A DNA stretch of 20,659 nucleotides from JBBIJH01 sp037446075 (GTDB lineage Bacteria > Bacteroidota > Ignavibacteria > UBA10030 > JAHEZR01), in contig JBBIJH010000033.1 in assembly GCA_037446075.1 (NCBI GenBank), forward strand, positions 1-20,659, read 5' to 3'. The position numbers and the translations under genes are program-made. Shown piece by piece: positions 1 to 6,823 of the stretch. Every line of letters begins with the position of its first letter. The first letter of the stretch is position 1. The notes under the pieces were generated by a model. It was not told where the DNA came from. It searched no databases and saw only the letters and a program-made list of their open reading frames with translations.

Positions 1-242
1 CCGAGGATGGGAATGCCCAACTCGAAAATGTTTGGGTGGGGATGAGGAGAATTCGGCTCGTACACACTTGCAGGACCACCAGAGAGGATAATTCCGCGAG
101 GATGAAGCTGCCGGATTTTCTCTGCGGAAAGATCGAAAGGATAGATCTCAGAATAGACGCCACATTCTCGGACTCTTCGCGCGATGAGCTGCGTGTACTG
201 CGAGCCGAAGTCGAGTATGAGAATCAATTCTGATCGAGGCAT
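1..242 (-). CDS. guaA: GMP synthase (glutamine-hydrolysing), N-terminal part, runs off the left edge
   Basis: Reading leftwards from an ATG at 242, 80 codons stay open to the window edge. The protein begins with LDFGSQYTQLIARRVRE (residues 10-26) and GIILSGGPASVYE (50-62). These are the opening motifs of the class I glutamine amidotransferase domain of GuaA, which makes GMP from XMP, ATP and glutamine in purine synthesis. The catalytic Cys-His-Glu residues and the ATP-pyrophosphatase domain lie outside the window. No Shine-Dalgarno is visible; a hairpin ends directly before the ATG. The gene follows pit on the same strand after 83 bases. The family call is firm. Confidence 0.95.
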   Translation of the reverse strand, partial: MPRSELILILDFGSQYTQLIARRVRECGVYSEIYPFDLSAEKIRQLHPRGIILSGGPASVYEPNSPHPHPNIFELGIPIL

Positions 243-268
243 GACTGAATATATCTAAATATCCAGTC
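243..268 (-). promoter_or_regulatory. Hairpin abutting the guaA start codon
   Basis: On the guaA sense strand the ten bases GACTGGATAT, a six-base loop and ATATTCAGTC form a ten-pair stem that ends at the base before ATG. In RNA the only non-Watson-Crick pair is a G-U wobble. On the opposite strand the same position would be an A-C mismatch, so the structure fits a guaA-sense RNA better than the complementary RNA. No U-run follows, so it does not look like an intrinsic terminator. It could limit ribosome access or be an AT-rich protein-binding palindrome. The function is inferred. Confidence 0.4.
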
Positions 269-325
269 ATTTTCAAAAGTGCACCGAAAAGGAAATGGAT
301 CCTACGCTCCGCAAAGCAGAGTAGA

Positions 326-1317
326 CTAGAGGAAGAACGCCTTGATCAACGCATAGGTGACACCCGAAAAAAGAGCTGACACGGGGATCGTCAAAATCCA
401 CGCCCAGACAATGCTGCCCGCGATGCTCCATCGCACGGCGCTGATTCTTCTGGTCATCCCAACGCCAGTGATCCCTCCCGCGATCGTGTGCGTGGTACTT
501 ACCGGGATGCCTGCCTGTGCAGTAGCATGGAGGATGATAGCGCCAGCGGTTTCGGCACAAAAGCCGCCAACGGGACGCAGTTTGGTAAGGCGTACACCCA
601 TGGTTCGGACAACTTTCCATCCGCCGACCAAGGTCCCAGCAGCTATAGCCGCATGAGCTGAAAGGATTACCCAAGTGGGCACGTAGAATTCCGGCCCAAG
701 CAGGCCCGCGCTGAAGAGAAGTATCGCGATGATTCCCATAGTTTTCTGAGCATCGTTCGTGCCGTGTCCCAAACTGTATGCCGCTGAGGAAAGGAGTTGA
801 CCGATTCGGAAGAAGCGGTCGACCCGTGTGGATGACCAGCGACGAAACAGCCAATGGACGGCCACCATAAAGATAACACCAAGAATCAGACCAAGAACAG
901 GAGAGAGAAAGATAAAGAGGACTACCTTTGAAATACCACTGGCAATCAGGGAATGAAACCCTGCCTTTACGACCGCGGCTCCCCAAGACCCCCAATTAAA
1001 GAATGCGAAACACTGATCGGGAGGCCGTACCGCGTGCAAAGGTGAACCCAGAGGATGGCCCCCACGAGAGCAGCAAGTACCATCGGCTCCGTGACGACCC
1101 TTGCTTCTACGATGCCTTTGCCGATTGTGCCGGCGACCTTCACACCGAAGCCAAAGGCAGCGACAAAGTTAAAGAATGCCGCCCACGCAACCGCCACCCT
1201 TGGGGAGAGAACCCGAGTAGAGACAACGGTTGCAATGGAATTGGCAGCATCGTTCATCCCATTAAGAAAGTCGAAGAGAAGAGCAAGAAGGATAGTGAAG
1301 ATAACGAGGAGAAGCAT
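326..1317 (-). CDS. pit: PiT-family inorganic phosphate permease, frameshifted in this sequence
   Basis: Two overlapping minus-strand frames together give one PiT (COG0306) permease of about 330 residues. The first part (1317 to about 985) carries FLNGMNDAANSIATVVSTR, the first PiT signature. It ends in SVSHSLIGG and then goes out of frame. The second part (about 990 to 326) holds GHGTNDAQKTMGIIAILL, the mirrored second signature, and PVSTTHTIAGGITGVG. Many hydrophobic segments indicate an inner-membrane phosphate symporter. The join falls in a G-rich stretch (runs of five and four G, 981-993), where one extra base restores a continuous protein. A homopolymer error is therefore more likely than a dead gene. 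It starts 31 bases after the DUF47 gene, its usual partner. Confidence 0.88.
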
Positions 1318-1348
1318 GAAGGCAAGGCTCGGAGAAGCGTGTGCAGGA

Positions 1349-2004
1349 CTACGTGTTTTTCAGGATGATACTTTCGAGAGCATTTGCAGCGTCCTCGCAC
1401 TTGTCTGTGGCAGTCTCGAGACCAACAAGAATCTCCTTGATCTTGATGATCTCCAGAGGATCTGCCGACCTTTTAAANNNNNNNNNNGATCAGCGATTGC
1501 ATGCTCGAAAATATCGTCTGCCTGGTTCTCGAGACTGTTGATCCGAACACACGCATTCAGCACGCGCTCTTTGTTCGCCATATCTCGTAACAACGGAATG
1601 GCACCCACTAACTCCTTGATTGCCTGCTTAAGAGTTTTCGCCAGCGCTATTCCCTCTTGAGGAAATTGCTCGATTTCATAAAGCGTCATCCGCTTCGCTG
1701 TTCCCTGTATATAATCCAGCACGTCATCCAGTGCTGTCGCAAGAATATGAATGTCTTCACGGTCAAACGGCGAGATAAACGATGCGCCGAGTTCTTTGAA
1801 GATATCATGGGTAATTTCATCCCCTTGGTGCTCGAGCGTCTCAATCTTGGCTATTCTCTCTGCACGCTCGTGGTTAGAGTTCAGCGCAACCGCCTCTTGT
1901 AGGACGGCTCCTGCCTCCATAAGATTCGCCGCATCCCGTTCAAAAAGAAGGAAGAAATTATCATGCCTTGGAAGAAGAACCCTTAGGACATTGCTGAAGC
2001 GCAT
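1349..2004 (-). CDS. DUF47/PhoU-like protein, probable PiT regulator, interrupted by a scaffold gap
   Basis: This is an all-helical DUF47 (COG1392) protein of about 215 residues. It starts MRFSNVLRVLLPRHDNFF and contains EHQGDEITHDIF and ENQADDIFEHAIAD, the two PhoU-like acidic motifs. The ATG at 2004 is chosen because AAGGAG lies nine to ten bases upstream and the protein begins as DUF47 family members do. Upstream codons in the same frame run back into gcvPA and are unlikely to be used. Ten N at 1478-1487 break the frame; after them the protein continues DPLEIIKIKEILVGLETATD and ends at TAG 1349-1351. DUF47 proteins are typically paired with PiT permeases, as here, and are thought to modulate phosphate transport. 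Confidence 0.88.
1478..1487. other. Scaffold gap of ten N inside the DUF47 gene
   Basis: Ten N are a placeholder, not a measured length, because the flanking frames do not match across ten bases. In sense orientation the left flank ends GAT C and the right flank begins TTT AAA AGG. A real gap of two bases would read Asp-Leu-Phe-Lys-Arg, which fits the usual family sequence at this point. Confidence 0.9.
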
Positions 2005-2077
2005 GACAGGAGGCTCCTTCGACCGAATTCTCTTTCTTGGTAGGGTAAGGGTTGTAGGCTCAAAACAAGGCCAGAAG

Positions 2078-2106
2078 ATAATAACAAAAGGTTTCCTCAA
2101 TTGCAA
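2078..2106 (-). promoter_or_regulatory. Candidate promoter for the DUF47-pit pair
   Basis: In the 106-base gap after gcvPA the minus strand reads TTGCAA (2106-2101), 17 bases, TATTAT (2083-2078), a good sigma-70-type pair. The expected transcript start near 2071 would leave a leader of about 65 bases before the DUF47 ATG at 2004. It suggests that the phosphate pair can be transcribed separately from the gcv genes. No convincing Pho box was seen. Confidence 0.4.
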
Positions 2107-2110
2107 TGAT

Positions 2111-3445
2111 TCATCCGGCTCGTAACGCCTCGGCGAATCGGTCAAGTTCTTCCTTGGTCCGTTTCTCCGTTACGGCGACGAGAAGTCCGTTCTCATGCTC
2201 ACCAAACCGCGAGAGGTCGACGCCGGCGAGGATTCCTCTTTCTAATAGCGTGCTCAGAACGGAGGCCACGGGCTGAGTGGTTTCTACGACAAACTCTTTG
2301 AAGAACGGTTGGTCCCATTTCAGGCGAAACCCCGGAATCTTCGCGATCCTTTCTGCAAGGTAATGGCTCTTTTGCAAACAGAGCTTTGCGACCTCGGCGA
2401 TCCCTTGCTTCCCCATCAAGCAGAGATAGACGCAGGCGGCCAGCATCATCAAACCTTGGTTCGTGCAGATATTCGATGTCGCCCTTTCTCGCCGGATGTG
2501 CTGTTCCCGGGTCTGAAGCGTCAACGTAAAGCCACGTTGACCGTCCAAGTCGACCGTTACACCAGCAAGCCTTCCGGGAATGCGGCGCAGAAGCGGTTCT
2601 TTCACTGCGAAAATGCCCAAGTATGGGCCACCAAAGCTCATCGGAATCCCCAGACTCTGGCCTTCTCCCACGACGACATCCGCCCCATAAGCTCCGGGCG
2701 GTGCAAGGATTCCTAAAGAAATCGGATCGACCGCTACGATAAAAAGCGCACCCTGCTCATGCGCAATCTGACCTAACTCCGAGACATTCTCAAGACATCC
2801 ATAGAAGTTTGGCTGCTGGAGAAGAACCGCAGCGGTGTTGTTCGAGACCATCTTCCTAGTAGCATCGACACTGGCAATCCCAGCCTCGAGAGGAGCCTGT
2901 CGGATCCGGATGTCCCAACCTTGTATATAGGTCTGCACCACTTGAACATATCTTGGATGCACTCGTCCTGCAACGACGAGTTCCTTTCGGTCCGTGTGAC
3001 GAACCGCCAGCAGTGCTGCCTCGGCTAGTGCGCTCCCACCGTCGTACATTGACGCGTTAGCTACGTCCATCCCAGTCAATTGGCAAATCATAGATTGATA
3101 CTCATACATCGCTTGCAAGGTCCCTTGGCTGACCTCGGCTTGGTATGGTGTATAGGAAGTATAGAATTCGGGGCGAGAGATGATGGCACCGACAACCGAT
3201 GGGATGAAATGATCGTAGGCTCCGGCTCCAAGGAACGAGATTATTTCGTTGGCTCCTTTGTTCCTCCGAGCCAGCGCCTCCAACTCGTCCAAAACCTCCA
3301 TCTCAGATAGAGGCTCCGGAAGCCGGATGCCATCTTTTAATCGAATCTCCGGAGGGATATTCGCGAGCAAATCTTCGAGGCTTTCGATCCCGATCGCCCT
3401 GAGCATTTCGCGGCGGTCGTCATCTGTATTCGGGAAATAGGTCAT
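2111..3445 (-). CDS. gcvPA: Glycine dehydrogenase (decarboxylating) subunit 1, P-protein N-terminal half
   Basis: The protein has 444 residues, the usual length for the split form of glycine decarboxylase. It begins MTYFPNTDDDRREMLRAIGI and carries SYTPYQAEVSQGTLQAMYEYQ (about 98-118) and GEGQSLGIPMSFGGPYLG (about 260-277), both typical of GcvPA. With GcvPB, which carries the pyridoxal-phosphate lysine, it decarboxylates glycine and passes the aminomethyl group to lipoyl-GcvH. gcvPB and gcvT are not in this window and must lie elsewhere. The ATG has no Shine-Dalgarno; instead a perfect 12-base palindrome (TTCTGATCAGAA, 3450-3461) sits just upstream. The stop is TGA. It follows gcvH after 185 bases. 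Confidence 0.96.
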   Translation of the reverse strand: MTYFPNTDDDRREMLRAIGIESLEDLLANIPPEIRLKDGIRLPEPLSEMEVLDELEALARRNKGANEIISFLGAGAYDHFIPSVVGAIISRPEFYTSYTPYQAEVSQGTLQAMYEYQSMICQLTGMDVANASMYDGGSALAEAALLAVRHTDRKELVVAGRVHPRYVQVVQTYIQGWDIRIRQAPLEAGIASVDATRKMVSNNTAAVLLQQPNFYGCLENVSELGQIAHEQGALFIVAVDPISLGILAPPGAYGADVVVGEGQSLGIPMSFGGPYLGIFAVKEPLLRRIPGRLAGVTVDLDGQRGFTLTLQTREQHIRRERATSNICTNQGLMMLAACVYLCLMGKQGIAEVAKLCLQKSHYLAERIAKIPGFRLKWDQPFFKEFVVETTQPVASVLSTLLERGILAGVDLSRFGEHENGLLVAVTEKRTKEELDRFAEALRAG

Positions 3446-3449
3446 GGTG

Positions 3450-3461
3450 TTCTGATCAGAA
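3450..3461. promoter_or_regulatory. Perfect 12-base palindrome before gcvPA
   Basis: TTCTGATCAGAA reads the same on both strands and ends four bases before the gcvPA ATG, where a ribosome site would be expected. It may be an operator half or chance; no second copy was noticed nearby. Confidence 0.2.
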
Positions 3462-3536
3462 AATCAACCAGAGTTCAGGAAAGAGCTTGACCACAAGTGA
3501 GATTGTCGGGAAAGATTTTTTCTGAGCCACTCTTGA

Positions 3537-3580
3537 TTTCTTTGTGACTTTACGTCTTCGTGGCAAACCCTCTTGGTTGT
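3537..3580 (-). repeat. Intergenic short-period element of the CCACGAAG/CACAAAG type
   Basis: On the minus strand this stretch reads TTTGCCACGAAGACGTAAAG followed by TCACAAAGAAATC, a ladder of units of about nine bases (CCACGAAGA, CGTAAAGT, CACAAAGAA). A related piece lies at 14957-14983 in the other main non-coding region. It occupies the gcvH-gcvPA gap and has no open reading frame. From memory, similar ladders are common between genes in many environmental bacterial genomes; their origin is not settled. Confidence 0.45.
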
Positions 3581-3630
3581 TTCAATGCGGCGCTACAATG
3601 CTCGGCTGCAGTTACAGTTAACCACCGCAT

Positions 3631-4011
3631 TCATTGACCGACTAACTTCCTGTAATCAGTCGCACTGAGAAGAGCACCGAGTTCCGTCGGGTCATTAACT
3701 CGAAGTTTCACCATCCAGCCTTCTCCGTACGGATCCTTGTTCACAAGTTCTGGGGCAGTCTTTAACTTCTCATTCACCTCAATTACTTCGCCGGACACGG
3801 GGGAAAAAAGATCTGCGACAGTCTTTACAGCCTCGATCGTTGCACAGGACTCCCCCTTCCGCACTTGCTTTCCCACCGGAGGGAACTCAATAAACACAAC
3901 GTCCCCCAGCTCACTCTGTGCGTAGTCCGTAATGCCGATCGTACCGGTGGAGTTTCTGACAAGGATCCACTCATGTTGAGAGGTGTACTTCAGGTTTTCT
4001 GGAAAGTTCAT
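3631..4011 (-). CDS. gcvH: Glycine cleavage system H protein
   Basis: A protein of 126 residues, the family's normal size. It opens MNFPENLKYTSQHEW and contains the lipoylation site GESCATIEAVKTVADLFSP, with the modified lysine at residue 63, then GEVIEVNEKLKTAPELVNKD and GEGWMVKL. The lipoyl arm of GcvH shuttles the aminomethyl and electron-carrying intermediates between the P, T and L proteins. The ATG at 4011 is preferred over an in-frame GTG at 4020, because an AAGG ribosome site lies eight bases before the ATG and overlaps the GTG. It lies between accC (183-base gap) and gcvPA on the same strand. Confidence 0.96.
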   Translation of the reverse strand: MNFPENLKYTSQHEWILVRNSTGTIGITDYAQSELGDVVFIEFPPVGKQVRKGESCATIEAVKTVADLFSPVSGEVIEVNEKLKTAPELVNKDPYGEGWMVKLRVNDPTELGALLSATDYRKLVGQ

Positions 4012-4074
4012 TCTCGGCACCTTCGCCGTTGATCGTTTGGAAAAAAAGGAAGCATCTTATGGCTTACTAAACAT

Positions 4075-4203
4075 CCGAGTTACCCTAAAGCATCTGATGT
4101 CAGCAACAGCCCTCCGGTGTACGGCAAAGTTCCTCTCCGCCCCAGAGGTTGGTGGAGGTGGGCAGATTCCCTTGGTCTCGCATTCGGGTTAGGACCCTCT
4201 CGG
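4075..4203 (-). ncRNA. Candidate structured RNA between accC and gcvH
   Basis: No coding frame is convincing in this 183-base gap. Starting right after the accC stop, the minus-strand RNA can fold into one long interrupted rod of nested helices: 4203-4199 with 4079-4075 (CCGAG/CTCGG), about 4191-4186 with 4085-4080, 4167-4163 with 4096-4092 (ATCTG/CAGAT), 4158-4154 with 4115-4111 (CCTCC/GGAGG), and a tip hairpin 4148-4144 with 4136-4132 (CCTCT/AGAGG). An asymmetric bubble of about 18 bases on the 5' side recalls 6S-type RNAs, but I do not recognise a consensus. It could be an independent RNA, a processed leader for gcvH, or chance pairing. Confidence 0.27.
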
Positions 4204-5544
4204 TTAGTCACTGTTTGCGATTCTCTCGACGAAACGGGTATTATACCTTCCCTCTCGAAAATCCTTGTCCGCCATGACTTTCTTGTGGAAAGGGATGGTC
4301 GTGTAGACACCCTCGATGATAAATTCCTCTAGCGCCTGAGTCATCTTATTGATCGCTTCCGGTCGCGTCGGAGCGTGGACAATCAGCTTTGCGATCAGCG
4401 AGTCGTAATGCGGAGGAATCTCATAGCCAGCGTAGGCATGCGTATCTACCCGAACCTTGAACCCTCCCGGGACATGGAAACTCGTGATCTTACCCGGCGA
4501 CGGGCGAAAATCATGGTCTGGATCCTCCGCGTTGATTCTGCACTCGATGGCGCATCCCTGGGGTTTGACTTGTTTCTTGCTCAGGCGCTCACCCGCCGCA
4601 ACTCGGATCATGGTCTTGAGAATATCGACATCGGTGACCTCTTCTGTGACAGGATGTTCCACCTGAATCCGCGTGTTCATTTCCATGAAGTAGAAGTTCT
4701 TTTCATCGTCAACAAGAAATTCGATGGTCCCCGCGCCAAGATAATTTACCGACTTTGCCCCCGCAACAGCCGCTGAACCCATTTTTTCGCGCAGTTCCTC
4801 GTCTACGATAGGGGAAGGAGACTCCTCAATCAATTTCTGATGTCGGCGTTGAATCGAACAATCCCTCTCTCCAAGGTGAATCACATTCCCATGTCGATCC
4901 CCTAGAACCTGTATCTCTACGTGGTGGGCTGGGTCGATGCATTTCTCAACGTAGAGGTTCGGATTTCCAAATGCAGACTCCGCCTCAGCTCCTGCAGCCT
5001 GGAAAGATTTCTCCAACTGCTCGTCGTTCTCGACAATCCTCATCCCCCTTCCACCTCCTCCGGCTGCGGCTTTGATCATTACAGGATAACCCAGCTCATT
5101 GGCAACCTCGCGGAGCGCATTGAGATCCGAGATCACACCATCACTGCCGGGAATGAGCGGGACGCCCGCTTTCTTCATCGTCTCTCGAGCGAGCGCCTTG
5201 TCGCCCATGAGGGCAATCATCTCAGACGTTGGTCCGATGAAGGTGATACCCGAGGAAGCGCAGATCTCGGCAAAGTTGGCATTCTCAGCCAGAAATCCGT
5301 AGCCTGGATGAATCGCGTCTGCGTTCGTGATCTCGGCGGCAGCGATGATGCGGGGGATGTTTAGATAACTATCCCTTGAGGGAGGCGGACCGATGCAGAC
5401 AGCTTCATCAGCGAAGCGTACATGGAGGGAGTCCCGATCAGCTTCGGAATAAACCACGACAGTTCGGATTCCCAGCTCGTGACACGTGCGGAGAATTCTG
5501 AGAGCGATTTCACCCCGATTTGCAATCAGGATTTTCTTGAACAT
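4204..5544 (-). CDS. accC: Acetyl-CoA carboxylase, biotin carboxylase subunit
   Basis: The 446 residues match the usual length of stand-alone biotin carboxylase. MFKKILIANRGEIALRILRT opens the N-terminal domain. AAAGGGGRGMRIV (159-171) is the ATP-grasp glycine loop, HQKLIEESPSP (235-245) the catalytic lid region, and FMEMNTRIQVEHPVTE (286-301) carries the metal ligand E288 and catalytic R292. The enzyme carboxylates biotin on AccB with ATP and bicarbonate in the first step of fatty-acid synthesis. It follows accB after 80 bases in the order efp-accB-accC. The accA and accD carboxyltransferase genes are not in the window. The length and the lone AccB argue against a pyruvate or propionyl-CoA carboxylase fusion. 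Confidence 0.96.
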   Translation of the reverse strand: MFKKILIANRGEIALRILRTCHELGIRTVVVYSEADRDSLHVRFADEAVCIGPPPSRDSYLNIPRIIAAAEITNADAIHPGYGFLAENANFAEICASSGITFIGPTSEMIALMGDKALARETMKKAGVPLIPGSDGVISDLNALREVANELGYPVMIKAAAGGGGRGMRIVENDEQLEKSFQAAGAEAESAFGNPNLYVEKCIDPAHHVEIQVLGDRHGNVIHLGERDCSIQRRHQKLIEESPSPIVDEELREKMGSAAVAGAKSVNYLGAGTIEFLVDDEKNFYFMEMNTRIQVEHPVTEEVTDVDILKTMIRVAAGERLSKKQVKPQGCAIECRINAEDPDHDFRPSPGKITSFHVPGGFKVRVDTHAYAGYEIPPHYDSLIAKLIVHAPTRPEAINKMTQALEEFIIEGVYTTIPFHKKVMADKDFREGRYNTRFVERIANSD

Positions 5545-5624
5545 CTTTTGAAGGTAGCCCGCTTTCCGACCTGCAACCCATTTCCTGTAGTGCTTGGTCA
5601 GGAGTGAGATCGGGGATGGGGAAC

Positions 5625-6122
5625 TCAGACTGGCTCGATCAGGAAAAGTACTTGGTTGTATTCAACTGGCTGAGCGTTTTCGACAACGATTTTTGCAACT
5701 CGTCCGGCGATGTCGGACTCGATTTCATTCATCAGCTTCATTGCTTCGACGATGCAGAGAACCGTTCCAGGTTGCACCATTTGTCCCACTTCCACAAAAG
5801 GATCTGCATCCGGGGCTGGAGCACGATAGAAGGTGCCAACGATGGGAGACCGGATTTCGTGATACTTCACTTCGGGCTTCGCAGCCTCAGCGACTCCCAC
5901 CGCTGGTGGAGCAACCGCAGGCTCCGATGGCATGGACAAGGTTACCGACCCTGCCGATTGGGCACTGCCTGCCGGTAAAGTTGGAGACGGTAGATAGGTC
6001 GCGACGGTGTTGTTCCTGTGCTTGGCAATGTGAATCCTTTTCCCCTCTTCTTCGATCTCTAGAACATCAACTCCGCTTTCAGCAACCAGTTTTAGTAGCT
6101 TCTTCAGATATCGAAGATCCAT
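5625..6122 (-). CDS. accB: Acetyl-CoA carboxylase biotin carboxyl carrier protein
   Basis: A carrier protein of 165 residues counted from the ATG at 6122. It has an N-terminal helical stretch (MDLRYLKKLLKLVAESGVDV), a flexible Ala/Pro-rich linker (about 42-84) and a C-terminal biotinyl domain with PIVGTFYRAPAPDADPFV and the biotin site EAMKLMNEIES, modified lysine 129. A TTG at 6173, four bases after the efp stop, is an in-frame alternative adding 17 residues. The ATG is preferred because AccB proteins start MDL-like and GAGAAGG lies upstream of it. Tight packing behind efp indicates co-transcription with efp and accC. Confidence 0.95.
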   Translation of the reverse strand: MDLRYLKKLLKLVAESGVDVLEIEEEGKRIHIAKHRNNTVATYLPSPTLPAGSAQSAGSVTLSMPSEPAVAPPAVGVAEAAKPEVKYHEIRSPIVGTFYRAPAPDADPFVEVGQMVQPGTVLCIVEAMKLMNEIESDIAGRVAKIVVENAQPVEYNQVLFLIEPV

Positions 6123-6174
6123 TCGAAGTGGACCCTTCTCGAGGGGGGCGGTTTCTGAGCTTTCTTCAACCAAA

Positions 6175-6741
6175 TCAGGCAGCCTTTACTCGTTCTACGT
6201 ACTCGCCCGTCCGTGTATCCACCCGTATCACATCACCCTCGTTGATGAAGAGCGGCACACTAACGGTCGCCCCCGATTCCACGGTCGCAGGCTTCGTTCC
6301 ACCTGTCGCCGTATTCCCCTTCACTCCCGGTACGGTCTCCATGACTCGAAGGTCAACTGCCGTAGGAAGTTCCACACCGATTACCTCGGTCCCATTGAAC
6401 ATAATTTCCAGGACTTCTCCCTCCCGTAGAAATTTCCCTCCTTCGCCAAGTAGTTCTTCCTCCAGGGAGATCTGATCATAAGTCTCCTGATCCATGAAGA
6501 CGTAGGAGGTCCCTTCACGGTAGAGATACTGGTAAGGTTTCCGGTCAATTCGGACGATTTCGACCTCCTCACCGGCCCGGAAGCGCTGTTCGATCACTTT
6601 ATCCTTCTTGAGACTCTTGAGCTTTGTACGAACAAAGGCACGCCAATTCCCGGGGTTCACATGCTGGAACTCGACAATCGAATACAGCTCTCCGCCGAGG
6701 CGGATTGTCATTCCGACACGAAAATCTGACGTAGTGGCCAT
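6175..6741 (-). CDS. efp: Translation elongation factor P with an atypical Asn-Trp-Arg tip loop
   Basis: The 188 residues have the normal three-domain EF-P length, from MATTSDFRVGMTIRLGGELY to GATVSVPLFINEGDVIRVDTR and GEYVERVKAA. EF-P enters stalled ribosomes and promotes proline-proline peptide bonds. The domain I loop normally reads PGKGxAF (lysine modified by EpmA or as 5-aminopentanol) or PGRGxAF (rhamnosyl-arginine). Here it reads PGNWRAF, giving Asn32, Trp33 and Arg34. The modifiable residue is thus absent at position 32, so the factor is probably unmodified or modified in another way. A near-consensus promoter lies 34-62 bases upstream. Its TGA stop lies two bases before the alternative TTG start of accB. 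Confidence 0.96.
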   Translation of the reverse strand: MATTSDFRVGMTIRLGGELYSIVEFQHVNPGNWRAFVRTKLKSLKKDKVIEQRFRAGEEVEIVRIDRKPYQYLYREGTSYVFMDQETYDQISLEEELLGEGGKFLREGEVLEIMFNGTEVIGVELPTAVDLRVMETVPGVKGNTATGGTKPATVESGATVSVPLFINEGDVIRVDTRTGEYVERVKAA

Positions 6742-6774
6742 AAAAACTCACTTCTTCCCCAAATTCGGCGGCTC

Positions 6775-6803
6775 AATATAACAAGATCGCCTGTGAAAGT
6801 CAA
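6775..6803 (-). promoter_or_regulatory. Promoter of efp-accB-accC
   Basis: In the 82-base gap after the kinase gene the minus strand reads TTGACT (6803-6798), exactly 17 bases, then TATATT (6780-6775). That is close to the sigma-70 consensus. The expected start near 6768 gives a leader of about 27 bases before the efp ATG at 6741. It would drive efp, accB and accC, possibly gcvH and gcvPA too. Confidence 0.6.
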
Positions 6804-6823
6804 CCTTTCGTTCCTGCCCGAGA

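Noticed and set aside
36..233. Plus-strand open frame at the left end
   Set aside because: It lies opposite the clear guaA N-terminus, has no ribosome site and no recognisable domain.
1055..1660. Plus-strand open frame opposite pit and DUF47
   Set aside because: Antisense shadow of two recognised genes that also runs through the N gap.
4050..4095. Direct repeat of eight bases (AAGCATCT) in the accC-gcvH gap
   Set aside because: Only two short copies in unrelated positions; expected by chance at this length.
4021..4203. Glycine riboswitch upstream of gcvH
   Set aside because: The place is right and CACCGGAGGGC vaguely recalls the aptamer, but the conserved CCGAAGG-GCAA core and the CUCAGG-AAAAGGACAG tail are absent.
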